Source: an uncultured Kordiimonadaceae bacterium (GTDB lineage: Bacteria > Pseudomonadota > Alphaproteobacteria > Sphingomonadales > Emcibacteraceae). Taken from it: a DNA stretch of 35,556 bases. The stretch covers positions 1 to 35,556 of the forward strand of contig CALDNY010000264.1 of assembly GCA_937914685.1 (NCBI GenBank), read 5' to 3'. The translations under genes were made by a program, and so were the position numbers. The notes beneath the pieces were generated by a model. It did not search any database, was not told where the DNA came from, and was given only the letters and a program-made list of their open reading frames with translations. This document shows, piece by piece, positions 1-9,652 of this stretch; within the stretch, counting starts at the first letter, position 1; each line of letters opens with the position of its first letter.

Positions 1-525
1 GCTTTGGCCGATTGGACATTGGATGCAAAAAATTCTAATCTTTCCTATGGTACTGTTAAAAATGATGCCATTGGCGAAAATAACACTTTTAAAAATATTT
101 CAGGACACATTACAGAGACTGGGCAAATTAACCTAGAGATTGACCTATCAAGCGTCGATACGCTTATTGAATTACGTAACCAACGCATGCGTGATATTGT
201 CTTTAAAGTAGCTAATAATCCCAAAGCAACCTTGTCAGGGAATATTGATTTAAAGTCGTTTGAAGCCCTTAAAATTGGCGAAAACAAAATCATAGAAACA
301 TCATTAATACTTGAACTCGTTGGCGAGAAAACTGAAATTGATGTAAATTTAGTGGTTGTGAGACTTGGTGAAAACAACGTAATGATTGTTCCTCAACATG
401 TCATATTCGTTGACGGGGATGATTTTGAATTGACTGATGCCATTGAAATATTACGAGGACTAGCGGGTTTAGAGACCATTGCCACAGTTGTGCCGCTGTC
501 ATTTTACCTAACATTTAATAAATAA
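1..525 (+). CDS. YceI-like family protein, 5' truncated by window edge
   Basis: Open frame from the window start (ALADWTLDAKNSNLSYGTVKN...FKNISGHI...LSSVDTLIELRNQRMRD); YceI-like pattern, probably with the signal peptide off-window. Confidence 0.7.
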   Translation, partial: ALADWTLDAKNSNLSYGTVKNDAIGENNTFKNISGHITETGQINLEIDLSSVDTLIELRNQRMRDIVFKVANNPKATLSGNIDLKSFEALKIGENKIIETSLILELVGEKTEIDVNLVVVRLGENNVMIVPQHVIFVDGDDFELTDAIEILRGLAGLETIATVVPLSFYLTFNK

Positions 526-541
526 AACTAGAGACAATATA

Positions 542-1546
542 ATGAATAATATTTTCTACAAAACAGCCTTTTTAGTGGGGCTGTTTTTTTTACCTGCCCT
601 CTCCACCATTGCCCACAGCGAAGTAACCCCCGGACAATTTACTTTAATGATGACCGCCGCCCAAAAGGACGGGGGCAAGAATTTTGATACATTAATTGAA
701 TTAATGATCGCAGCCTACCCCGAAGATGAGGTGGAAATTAAAAAAGTAGCTCACCAAATTAGAAAAGAAAACGCCCCCGTCGAAGTGGTCGTCACAAAAC
801 CGGTCATTGCAGAACCGATCATCGTCAAACAAATCCCGTCCGCGCCCTCCGTTGAAGGAACTATTTTTTCCGACCAAGGGGCAGAGAAATTTTCCCGGTT
901 CTTCTTACCCGGCTGGGACAAAGACATTGAAATAAACCTTTTATATTCAACAGGGAACACCCGCCAAAAGTCCTTTGGAACGGCGACCAAATTTGAAAGA
1001 GACCTTGGACGATTTCATCAAACTGTCACCAGTTATTTCGATTATAACAGTAGTGATAGCATTATTAATAAACGCCGTTACGGCATTGCTTATAAATCAG
1101 ACTATAGCATCAGTGACATCTCCTATATCACTGGCTATTCAAGCTTTGAAGGGGATAGTTTCGGTGCCTTTAATAAGCGATTTACCCTCAATGTCGGTTA
1201 TGGTTTAAAAGTATTGAATAATGACACATTCACATGGAGCGTGGAAGCGGGCCCCGCTTTATTAATAACAAAGCCAGAAAGTACAGAAAAATACATCACT
1301 GATATAACCGCATTTGGTAGCAGTTTAATTTCATGGGCCATCAATGAGCGTAGTGAACTTAGTAATGAAACAAAAGTTTATGTGGGTAACAGAATGGTTG
1401 TTGAAAATAAAACCGATTATAAAATTAAAGTGAGCGGCGCATTAAGTGGTAAAATATCATATGATATTTTATATAACCGTGATGCTCCACTTGATCATAA
1501 AAAAACCGACACCATCGCCCGTGTCGGTATTTTATATGATTTCTAA
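542..1546 (+). CDS. DUF481 family outer membrane protein (YdiY-like)
   Basis: N-terminal signal peptide MNNIFYKTAFLVGLFFLPALSTIAHSE; beta-barrel repeats; C-terminal aromatic residue (GILYDF). Confidence 0.75.
   Translation: MNNIFYKTAFLVGLFFLPALSTIAHSEVTPGQFTLMMTAAQKDGGKNFDTLIELMIAAYPEDEVEIKKVAHQIRKENAPVEVVVTKPVIAEPIIVKQIPSAPSVEGTIFSDQGAEKFSRFFLPGWDKDIEINLLYSTGNTRQKSFGTATKFERDLGRFHQTVTSYFDYNSSDSIINKRRYGIAYKSDYSISDISYITGYSSFEGDSFGAFNKRFTLNVGYGLKVLNNDTFTWSVEAGPALLITKPESTEKYITDITAFGSSLISWAINERSELSNETKVYVGNRMVVENKTDYKIKVSGALSGKISYDILYNRDAPLDHKKTDTIARVGILYDF
560..591 (+). terminator. Intrinsic-terminator-like hairpin inside the 5' coding region of the DUF481 gene
   Basis: AAAACAGCC (560-568) / GGCTGTTTT (579-587), 10-nt loop, followed by a T run through 591. 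Confidence 0.6.
1501..1536 (+). terminator. Terminator-like hairpin in the last codons of the DUF481 gene
   Basis: ACCGACAC (1505-1512) / GTGTCGGT (1521-1528), preceded by an A run and followed by ATTTTATAT. Confidence 0.4.
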
Positions 1547-1580
1547 AATTCACTTAAATTATAAGGGCTTAAGTCGCAAT

Positions 1581-2852
1581 TTAAGCGATGATTTCTTTGA
1601 GCAAAGTGATCATCTGATCAACATCTTTGTTGGTGGTAAACATATGATTTGAAATGCGAATAGCATTATATTGCGGTAATCTTTTAATGGTGATGTTTTT
1701 ATCCCTCATTTGAGTGAAAACATCACCGTTTTTAACATCACCATCAAGGCTAAAACTGACAATGGCTGATGATAATTCTGGATTATCAGAGCTTATTATT
1801 GTCAATCCTTTTACCTTGGCTAGTTGTTTGCGACAATATCCCGCCAGATCAAGACAGCGTTTTTCGCTCCGTTTACTACCAATGGCCATATGCCAGTCAA
1901 TAACATCACCAAATCCAATAATAATCGGTGCATTTCTCGTGCCACTTGAATGGGAATAGGTTGCATAGCCGCCCGTAATAAAGACATTATTGACTTTATT
2001 TTGCACCGCTTTACGCATGTATAAAATGCCTGTTTCTTTTGGCCCCATGATCCATTTATGACCACTACAAGCATAAAAATCGCAACCCATGTCATGCAGG
2101 TCAATATGAAGCATACCGGGAGCCTGAGCACCATCAACAATCAATAAAATATTGCGCCCTTCTATCATTTTTGAAACCTCTTTAATAGGCCAGCGCAACC
2201 CTGTTACTGTTACCACATGGCTCAATAAAATCAGTTTGGTTTTATCGGTAATATTGGCCGCAACAAGATCAAGAAGTTGTTTTTTATCTTTTGCAGGGTA
2301 AGGCATGGTTATTTTCTTAATCACCGCCCCTTTGGTATCCGCTAAAAACTCTAACCCTGTTTCCGCACCACCATGTTCGTGATTAGTGGTCAATATTTCA
2401 TCACCAGCCGTCCAATCAATGCCTGAGCAGACAATGCTGATGCCTTCTGTTGTATTACGGGTTAAAATAATTTCATCTTCGTCTGCCCCCATAAAGCGGG
2501 CGACTTTGCCACGGGTTTGTTCCATCATTTTACCCATAGGGCCAAAGTTTTCAATGGCAGGGTTGGCCTCTAGCCTCGTCATCATGGCCGCAATTTTATC
2601 AAAAACGAGTTTTGGTGCTGGCCCTAATGTTCCTGTGTTTAGATAGACAAGATTTTCTTTAAGCATGAGCTGCTTTCTTACCTCTGCAAATAGAATATCG
2701 TCGCTCATATTTTCACTATTTTTAAAATCAACTCCTTGGGAAAAAGCCTTAATATTACTGGCCCCTAAATAGGCCAAAACGCTTAATCCTGTGCCTTTAA
2801 GAAGACCACGGCGAGTATTTAAAAGTTTATTTTTAAGCAAAATTTTATCCAT
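1581..2852 (-). CDS. Tat-exported class V aminotransferase (isopenicillin-N-epimerase-like PLP enzyme)
   Basis: Twin-arginine N-terminus (TRRGLLKGTGLSVLAYLG); PLP lysine motif SGHKWIMGPKETG; class V fold sequence. Confidence 0.8.
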   Translation of the reverse strand: MDKILLKNKLLNTRRGLLKGTGLSVLAYLGASNIKAFSQGVDFKNSENMSDDILFAEVRKQLMLKENLVYLNTGTLGPAPKLVFDKIAAMMTRLEANPAIENFGPMGKMMEQTRGKVARFMGADEDEIILTRNTTEGISIVCSGIDWTAGDEILTTNHEHGGAETGLEFLADTKGAVIKKITMPYPAKDKKQLLDLVAANITDKTKLILLSHVVTVTGLRWPIKEVSKMIEGRNILLIVDGAQAPGMLHIDLHDMGCDFYACSGHKWIMGPKETGILYMRKAVQNKVNNVFITGGYATYSHSSGTRNAPIIIGFGDVIDWHMAIGSKRSEKRCLDLAGYCRKQLAKVKGLTIISSDNPELSSAIVSFSLDGDVKNGDVFTQMRDKNITIKRLPQYNAIRISNHMFTTNKDVDQMITLLKEIIA

Positions 2853-2893
2853 AGTAATTTTAATCCTATATTTTTTATTTTAAATAAAGTTAA

Positions 2894-3313
2894 TCATTTC
2901 CCCATTAAATGCAACGCCAAAGAACGTTTATGGGCGTGAGCACGATGTTCAAATATATAAATGCCTTGCCATATACCCAATGCCATTTTCCCGTCCATAA
3001 CGGGAATGGTCAGTTGAACGTTGGTCAGAGCCGATTTAATGTGGGCGGGCATATCGTCTTTGCCTTCCGTATTATGGCGATAATGAACGCCGTCTTGCGG
3101 CACTAATTTTCCAAAAAATTCTTCGAGGTCATATAAAACATCAGGGTCGGCATTTTCCTGAATGGTCAATGATGCCGAGGTATGACGTATGAAAACCGTT
3201 AATAATCCTTGGTTAATAGAACAACTATCGACCCAATCCGCCAATGGTCCAGTGACATTTAGCAAGCTGGCTCCCGATGTTTGAAAGGTTATTTCTGTAG
3301 AATATTGTTCCAT
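2894..3313 (-). CDS. YjbQ family protein (UPF0047)
   Basis: 139 aa; HTSASLTIQENADPDVLYDLEEFF and GIWQGIYIFEHRAHAHKR motifs. Confidence 0.88.
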   Translation of the reverse strand: MEQYSTEITFQTSGASLLNVTGPLADWVDSCSINQGLLTVFIRHTSASLTIQENADPDVLYDLEEFFGKLVPQDGVHYRHNTEGKDDMPAHIKSALTNVQLTIPVMDGKMALGIWQGIYIFEHRAHAHKRSLALHLMGK

Positions 3314-3942
3314 GCTAATTGCTTTTTAAATATTGATTTTTGCTTATTCCAACGCGTTATAATTCTATAGCCTAATAGAAAGCTAAGAATTATACCATGA
3401 ATTATTGGAACGAGCACATCTGCCTTAACCATCATATAATTATGAATGACGGCAAAAATGGTCAATAGATAAATAAGTTGGTGAAGGGTCTGCCAGCTTT
3501 TAGCCATTTTTTTAATGACAAATTTAAAAGATGTTACGGCAAGCGGTATCAGAAGACAAAAGGCCATCATACCAAAACTAATGGCTGGACGCTTAAAGAT
3601 GTCTTCGATAATAAGAGGCCAATCGAAATAATAATCAAGCACCATATAATTTAAAAAATGCAAAAGGCCATAGAGAAAAGCATAAAGACCAAAAAGGCGA
3701 CGATATTTGAGCAGCGACCATTTAGTTAAGCGAGAGAGTGGGCTGATTGATAAAGTGATCAGCAAAAAGCGTATGGTCCAGCCTCCCGTAAAGTCAGTGA
3801 TATATTCGATTGGATTGGCCGTTAAATCATGAGCGGCGAAATTAACCCATAACCACACTTGCCAGCCCAACCACGTTGCAGGGATCAAGGATAATAGATG
3901 CAAGCAGATGCGTAATAAGTTCTTGCGCAAAGCTTTAATCAT
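3289..3942 (-). CDS. msrQ: Heme-binding membrane subunit of the periplasmic methionine sulfoxide reductase
   Basis: Polytopic membrane protein with TGGWTIRFLLITLSISPLSRL and FLYGLLHFLNY; directly downstream of msrP. Confidence 0.88.
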   Translation of the reverse strand: MIKALRKNLLRICLHLLSLIPATWLGWQVWLWVNFAAHDLTANPIEYITDFTGGWTIRFLLITLSISPLSRLTKWSLLKYRRLFGLYAFLYGLLHFLNYMVLDYYFDWPLIIEDIFKRPAISFGMMAFCLLIPLAVTSFKFVIKKMAKSWQTLHQLIYLLTIFAVIHNYMMVKADVLVPIIHGIILSFLLGYRIITRWNKQKSIFKKQLAWNNILQK

Positions 3943-4898
3943 TAGAAGTTTCTTTTTAAATTCATTCCATCATAAAGATGGGCAACTTGTTCGCCGTATC
4001 CATTGAACATTAATGTGTCCCTTCGGCCAAAATCACCGATCCGACGTTCATTGGCTTGCGACCACCGCGGATGGGCGACGTTGGGGTTAACATTGGCATA
4101 AAAGCCATATTCATGAGGGGCAAGTCTCATCCAACTTGTGTTTGGTTTTTGTTCCACAAATGAGATTTTAACGATAGATTTAACCCCTTTAAAGCCGTAT
4201 TTCCACGGCACAACAAGGCGCAAGGGTGCGCCGTTTTGATTGGCAAGTTTTTGGTCATATAAACCCACCGCCATCAGTGTAAGAGGATGCATCGCTTCAT
4301 CCATGCGCAGACCTTCCCGATAAGGCCATTTAATCACGCTTCTGTGTTGACCAGGCATTTGTTCAGGGTCAACCAAAGTTTCAAAATAAATATATTTGGC
4401 GTTGGATTTGGGTTTTAATTTATTGATCACCTCTGATAATGAGACCCCCACCCACGGAATGACCATTGACCATGCCTCCACACAACGCATGCGGTATATA
4501 CGTTGTTCAAGTTTATTAAAATCAATCAGATCTTCGACACTATAAGTGCCAGGGTTTTCACACTGACCATCAACGCTCACTGTCCAAGGCTCAGGCTTTA
4601 AACTATGGGCATTTCTTGATGGATCTTCTTTTTCTGTGCCAAATTCATAGAAATTATTGTAGCCTAATATGGCTTTTAATTGGGTTTGTTGGTCTGTTAA
4701 ATCACGGCCATCATATTCATTGGCGAGCTGGTTTTTGAGCGTTTGAGCAAAAGAAAAACTTGGCGATAATAAATTAATTGCAGTGCCGAGCCCAACAATA
4801 CCAGCGGTTTTAAGCAGCTCTCTGCGTGATTTATAATGAGCCTCAGACGTTACGTCATTGTCTGATAAATCCCACGAATTTCTAATTTTAATTAACAT
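3942..4898 (-). CDS. msrP: Periplasmic methionine sulfoxide reductase catalytic subunit (molybdopterin)
   Basis: Tat signal (SRRELLKTAG); MRCVEAWSMVIPWVGVSL; GAPLRLVVPWKYGFKGVKSIVKI. Confidence 0.93.
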   Translation of the reverse strand: MLIKIRNSWDLSDNDVTSEAHYKSRRELLKTAGIVGLGTAINLLSPSFSFAQTLKNQLANEYDGRDLTDQQTQLKAILGYNNFYEFGTEKEDPSRNAHSLKPEPWTVSVDGQCENPGTYSVEDLIDFNKLEQRIYRMRCVEAWSMVIPWVGVSLSEVINKLKPKSNAKYIYFETLVDPEQMPGQHRSVIKWPYREGLRMDEAMHPLTLMAVGLYDQKLANQNGAPLRLVVPWKYGFKGVKSIVKISFVEQKPNTSWMRLAPHEYGFYANVNPNVAHPRWSQANERRIGDFGRRDTLMFNGYGEQVAHLYDGMNLKRNF

Positions 4899-5016
4899 TT
4901 TAATATCCTGTAATTTTACTTTCTTTCGTTATATCTAATTAAATCCGCATATTCTATTAACAACATATCACATTTATGTTATTGGCGTAGGATTATCAAC
5001 TCGGAGTATCAGCCTG

Positions 5017-6813
5017 ATGGCGCCACCCTTACTAACATTAAACAACATGAGCTTACGATTTGGCCCAGATCCGCTCTTTAATGATGCTGAACTATCTATT
5101 GGTGAGCGTGACCGGATTTCTCTTGTCGGGCGTAACGGTGCCGGTAAATCCACATTAATGAAAATTATTCATGGCACGGTGGAACCTGATTATGGCACCC
5201 GCTTTATCCAACCAGGATGTCATGTCACTTACCTAGAACAGGATCCTGATTTATCGGCCTTTAAAACCACCCATGATTATGTGGTGAGTGGCCTTAATCA
5301 TAGTTCATTAGAAGACCATTTTCAGGTTGATATTATATTAGCAGAAATCGGACTTGATGGTGCGATGCTCACTAAAATTCTTTCCGGTGGGGAACGGCGC
5401 CGCGCCGCTATTGCCCGAGCCTTGGTTTCTGATACGAATATTTTACTGCTTGATGAACCCACCAACCATTTGGATATATCAACCATTGAATGGTTAGAGA
5501 ATAAATTAAAAAACTGGCGCGGAGCTTTGGTGATGATCAGTCATGATCGTGCTTTTTTAACCAATTTGACCAATACCACATTCTGGCTTGATCGCGGTAA
5601 GGTTCGCCGCCTCGATAAGGGTTTTTCTGAGTTTGATCAATGGTCATCAACCATTTTAGAACAAGAGAGTACTGAGCGCGCTAAACTGGACAAGCTGATA
5701 GAAAAAGAAACCGACTGGTCCCATAAGGGTATTACGGCACGGCGCAAACGCAACATGGGTCGAATGCGCTCCCTTTGGGAACTTAGGGCGCAAAGAGCGG
5801 AACAAATCGCCGTCGTTGGTAGTGCCAAACTGGCCACAGACAGTGGCAAAGCGTCGGGCAAGAAAGTTATAGAAGCTATCGATGTCAGTATTTCATTTGG
5901 TGATAAAACCATTTTAGAGAATTTTTCCGTTAAAATATTACGCGGCGATCGGGTCGGTATTATCGGCCCTAATGGAGCGGGAAAAACAACGCTGCTTAAA
6001 ATTTTAACGGGCGCGCTTAGCCCGGATAAAGGAACGGTAAAACTCGGCACTAATTTAGAAGCCACCTTCCTTGACCAGCACCGCAGCCTTATTAAGGATA
6101 CAGACACGGTTTGGGACACATTAAGTGACGGCGGTGATCACATTATGGTACGCGGGCATTCCAAGCATATTATTTCCTATATCAAAGATTTTCTTTTCGA
6201 AAGCTCACAGGCACACTCCCCCGTTGGATCATTATCGGGCGGCGAAAAAAATAGACTTCTTCTTGCCAAAACACTGGCTCAACCAACAAATTTATTAATC
6301 TTAGATGAGCCAACCAATGATCTTGATATGGATACCCTTGATTTGCTTCAAGATGTCTTGAATGATTATGAGGGTACTTTACTCCTTGTCAGTCATGATC
6401 GTGATTTTTTAGACCGCCTCGTCACATCAACCATTGTTATGGAAGGTAACGGCGACGTACGAGAATATCCCGGAGGATATTCAGATTATGTTCGCCAACG
6501 CAAAAATCGTCTTGATGGCCCTAAAATTGAAATTGAGAAAAAAAACAAATCTCAGAAAAATGCTCCCTCAACACAAAAAAATAAAAAACTAAGCTATAAA
6601 CATCACTATGCCTTAGAAAACCTACCTAAAGAAATAGCCACCATTACAGCGGCCATAAAGCAGACCGAGCAAAAACTGGCGACAGGAGATTTTTATAGTA
6701 AAGATCCCGACGGGTTTAATATAGCCACCAAGGAAATTGAAAAACTATTAAGCGATCTTGATACTAAAGAAGAACAGTGGCTTGAGCTTGAGATATTAAG
6801 AGAAGAAACATAA
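5017..6813 (+). CDS. ABC-F family ATP-binding protein (Uup-like)
   Basis: Two Walker A motifs (GRNGAGKST, GPNGAGKTT), two LSGGE signatures, charged C-terminal coiled coil. Confidence 0.9.
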   Translation: MAPPLLTLNNMSLRFGPDPLFNDAELSIGERDRISLVGRNGAGKSTLMKIIHGTVEPDYGTRFIQPGCHVTYLEQDPDLSAFKTTHDYVVSGLNHSSLEDHFQVDIILAEIGLDGAMLTKILSGGERRRAAIARALVSDTNILLLDEPTNHLDISTIEWLENKLKNWRGALVMISHDRAFLTNLTNTTFWLDRGKVRRLDKGFSEFDQWSSTILEQESTERAKLDKLIEKETDWSHKGITARRKRNMGRMRSLWELRAQRAEQIAVVGSAKLATDSGKASGKKVIEAIDVSISFGDKTILENFSVKILRGDRVGIIGPNGAGKTTLLKILTGALSPDKGTVKLGTNLEATFLDQHRSLIKDTDTVWDTLSDGGDHIMVRGHSKHIISYIKDFLFESSQAHSPVGSLSGGEKNRLLLAKTLAQPTNLLILDEPTNDLDMDTLDLLQDVLNDYEGTLLLVSHDRDFLDRLVTSTIVMEGNGDVREYPGGYSDYVRQRKNRLDGPKIEIEKKNKSQKNAPSTQKNKKLSYKHHYALENLPKEIATITAAIKQTEQKLATGDFYSKDPDGFNIATKEIEKLLSDLDTKEEQWLELEILREET

Positions 6814-6833
6814 ATAATTTAAAAAGGCGCCCC

Positions 6834-7550
6834 ATGTCAGATACAGATCAAAAATACCAATCGTCAATTCCTTTGGATCATCAATATAAAGAACTTCCCA
6901 TGCCTGATAAATGGGACATGACAGACCAAGAAATGATTGAAAAATCTGAAAGTTTTCTCAGCCTAATGAAAAAACGTCACTCGGTTCGTGACTATTCCAC
7001 GAAAAGCGTGCCACGAGAAATTATTGAAAACTGCATTAAAGCCGCGGGCCTTGCCCCAAGTGGTGCCAACCATCAACCTTGGCATTTTGCGGTTATAGAA
7101 AACCCTGAAGCCAAAGCAAAAATCCGCGCCGCCGCCGAGGAAGAAGAAAAAACTTTTTATTCGGGTCGCGCTAGTGATGAATGGCTAGGTGCGCTTGAGC
7201 CGATTGGTACCAATGAGAGCAAACCTCATTTAACAACCGCCCCTTGGCTCATTGTTATTTTCGCCCAGCGCACAAGCACTGACCGTAATGGCCGTAAATT
7301 TAAGAATTATTATGTGACCGAATCCGTTGGTATTGCCACAGGGTTTCTGATTACCGCATTGCATAATGCCGGTCTGACCACTTTGACCCATACTCCTAAC
7401 CCTATGAAATTTCTCAATCAACTTTGTGATCGCCCCCCATCTGAAAAACCAGAAATGATTTTAGTGGTGGGTCATCCTGCTGAAAATGCCACAGTTCCTG
7501 AGCATGCCAAATGGAAAAAGCCGATCGATGAAATAATGACTGTGTTTTAA
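6834..7550 (+). CDS. Nitroreductase family protein
   Basis: RHSVRDYSTKSVPREIIENCIKAAGLAPSGANHQPWHFAVI; nitroreductase FMN-binding pattern. Confidence 0.88.
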   Translation: MSDTDQKYQSSIPLDHQYKELPMPDKWDMTDQEMIEKSESFLSLMKKRHSVRDYSTKSVPREIIENCIKAAGLAPSGANHQPWHFAVIENPEAKAKIRAAAEEEEKTFYSGRASDEWLGALEPIGTNESKPHLTTAPWLIVIFAQRTSTDRNGRKFKNYYVTESVGIATGFLITALHNAGLTTLTHTPNPMKFLNQLCDRPPSEKPEMILVVGHPAENATVPEHAKWKKPIDEIMTVF

Positions 7551-7574
7551 ATAAAAATTTAATAGGACAAGATA

Positions 7575-8081
7575 TTGGATCATATAAGTCAGAATAACAC
7601 CTTAAAGATGCTCATGAATTATAAAATTTGGGCGGATGAAATCACTTATGATAGTGTGCTTAAGCTCCCTGAGGCAGAAATCACTAAGATTCGTGAAAGT
7701 AATTTTAAGACGATTATACATACCTTAAATCATATTTATGTCGTTGAGGATATTTTTAAAGCTCACCTTACTGGTAGCAAGCACAGCTATACCACCAGAA
7801 ATACTGATGAAACACCCCCCATTCAAAAATTATGGAACGCAACAAAAACTATGAATGGTTGGTATCTTGATCTGGTGGAACGATCATCACAAGATGAATT
7901 ATCAACCATTATAGAGTTTGAATTCGTTGGCGGCGGTAATGGAAGGATGAGCCGCGAGGAAATCATCCTCCATATCGTCAATCACGCCACCTATCATCGC
8001 GGCTTTGTCAGTAATATGATGTATCAAATTCCTGCGAAAATACCAGCAAACGACTTGCCTGTCTTTCTTAGAGATTCTTAG
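7575..8081 (+). CDS. DinB-like family protein
   Basis: MLMNYKIWADEITYDSV...HTLNHIYVVEDIF...HIVNHATYHRGFVSNMM, characteristic DinB metal-ligand histidines; TTG start. Confidence 0.82.
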   Translation: MDHISQNNTLKMLMNYKIWADEITYDSVLKLPEAEITKIRESNFKTIIHTLNHIYVVEDIFKAHLTGSKHSYTTRNTDETPPIQKLWNATKTMNGWYLDLVERSSQDELSTIIEFEFVGGGNGRMSREEIILHIVNHATYHRGFVSNMMYQIPAKIPANDLPVFLRDS

Positions 8082-8104
8082 GAAATATAGATTAATAAGC
8101 TCAC

Positions 8105-9652
8105 TTAATGAATATTATGCATGCCTTTTTTAAGCAGTGGTGTCATTAGGAAGATAAATATCCCAACACCAATACTGACAAATCCGATCACCCGGTAAAC
8201 ATCCATGGTCGCCGCCATATCCATAGCGGCGCTTGTCCCTCCGTGTTCCCCTGCTCCCATAAGGGAGCTAATCCACCCTGCCATATAATTACCGACCGCC
8301 ATGAATAAAAACCATGTACCCATCATCATACCCGCTATTCGCGCAACACTCATTTTCGTTACCATAGAAAGGCCAACGGGAATGATAAAAAGCTCTGCCA
8401 ATGAAAGAGTGAAATAAATAAACACGAGCCAGATAAAGTTTTTCGATGTACTATTATCGGTCCCCATGGCCCAAGCAAAAACAATGTAACCAGCCCCAAT
8501 AATCAACATCGCCATACCAAATTTTAAGGGTGTGGTCGGCTCCAAATTTCGTTTACCGAGCCATAGCCAAGCCCATGCCATTAAGGGGGCGAGCAACACA
8601 ACAAAAAGCGTATTCATAGTTTGAACCTGTGATGCTTTTAATACTATTCCAAATACCGTCTTATCAAATTGTTGATCCGCAAGCAGGGTCAAGCTCACCG
8701 CCTGCTGTTCAAATAACGCATAAAAGACCGATTGGCAAATGATCAGAAAACAAGCAACCATAAGCCTGTCACGTTCTATTTTACTGCATTTTGTGTATCC
8801 ATAAATCAGAATAATACCGATCATCACAAAGCCGGACGTGCCAAGAAGTACGCCTACGAGTTCCTGATATTGCATCATAATCCAACTTAAAAACACCATG
8901 GCAATACCGCCCAGATAGATGGTGTTTTCCTTGTTGATTCCTAAAAATGCCACTTCTTTTAACCGTTCCGGCGCACTCGGTTCTGCATGACCATCAAGTA
9001 GTTTTTGACCCCATAAAAACACGAGCAACCCAAAAAACATCCCTATACCGGCAATGGAAAAACCATAGTTCCAACCGTATGTTTCCCCCACATAACCAAC
9101 GATCAGCATGGAAATAAACGCACCGAGATTAAGCCCTAGATAAAATATCGTAAAGCCGCTGTCGCGCCTCGGATCATTGGGCCCATATAGCGCACCAACC
9201 AAGGTCGTAATATTGGCTTTCAGGAAACCTACCCCAGTGATAATCAATGAAAGGGCAAGAAAGAAGACACTAATGAAGGCATCATCGCGCACCACTTTAT
9301 CGCCGTCCATATAAGCGGCCGAGCCATGAAAGGCCATCATGAAATGACCGATTACAAGCAAAATAGCCCCATAAGTCACAGCCTTGCGACTGCCCAAATA
9401 TCGATCCGATAAATAGCCGCCGATAATCGGCAACATATAAACAAGACCGACAAAAGCACCGTAAATCATGCTGGCTTTTTGGCTACCAAATAGATGATAT
9501 TTGGTCAGGTACAAAATAAGAAGCGCCCTCATACCGTAATAGGAAAAACGTTCCCACATTTCAGTTAGAAAGCAGATATAAATTCCAATAGGATGGCCCA
9601 TTAATTCGCGTTTTTGCGAGCCTGCATACAGATCTTTAGTAGTTGCTGTCAT
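8105..9652 (-). CDS. POT family proton-dependent peptide MFS transporter (copy 2)
   Basis: GHPIGIYICFLTEMWERFSYYGMRALLILYL; YGPNDPRRDSGFTIFYLGLNLG. Confidence 0.92.
   Translation of the reverse strand: MTATTKDLYAGSQKRELMGHPIGIYICFLTEMWERFSYYGMRALLILYLTKYHLFGSQKASMIYGAFVGLVYMLPIIGGYLSDRYLGSRKAVTYGAILLVIGHFMMAFHGSAAYMDGDKVVRDDAFISVFFLALSLIITGVGFLKANITTLVGALYGPNDPRRDSGFTIFYLGLNLGAFISMLIVGYVGETYGWNYGFSIAGIGMFFGLLVFLWGQKLLDGHAEPSAPERLKEVAFLGINKENTIYLGGIAMVFLSWIMMQYQELVGVLLGTSGFVMIGIILIYGYTKCSKIERDRLMVACFLIICQSVFYALFEQQAVSLTLLADQQFDKTVFGIVLKASQVQTMNTLFVVLLAPLMAWAWLWLGKRNLEPTTPLKFGMAMLIIGAGYIVFAWAMGTDNSTSKNFIWLVFIYFTLSLAELFIIPVGLSMVTKMSVARIAGMMMGTWFLFMAVGNYMAGWISSLMGAGEHGGTSAAMDMAATMDVYRVIGFVSIGVGIFIFLMTPLLKKGMHNIH

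Noticed and set aside
5637-6119. 160-aa antisense ORF opposite the ABC-F gene
   Set aside because: Low-complexity Ser/Leu-rich antisense shadow of a well-supported CDS
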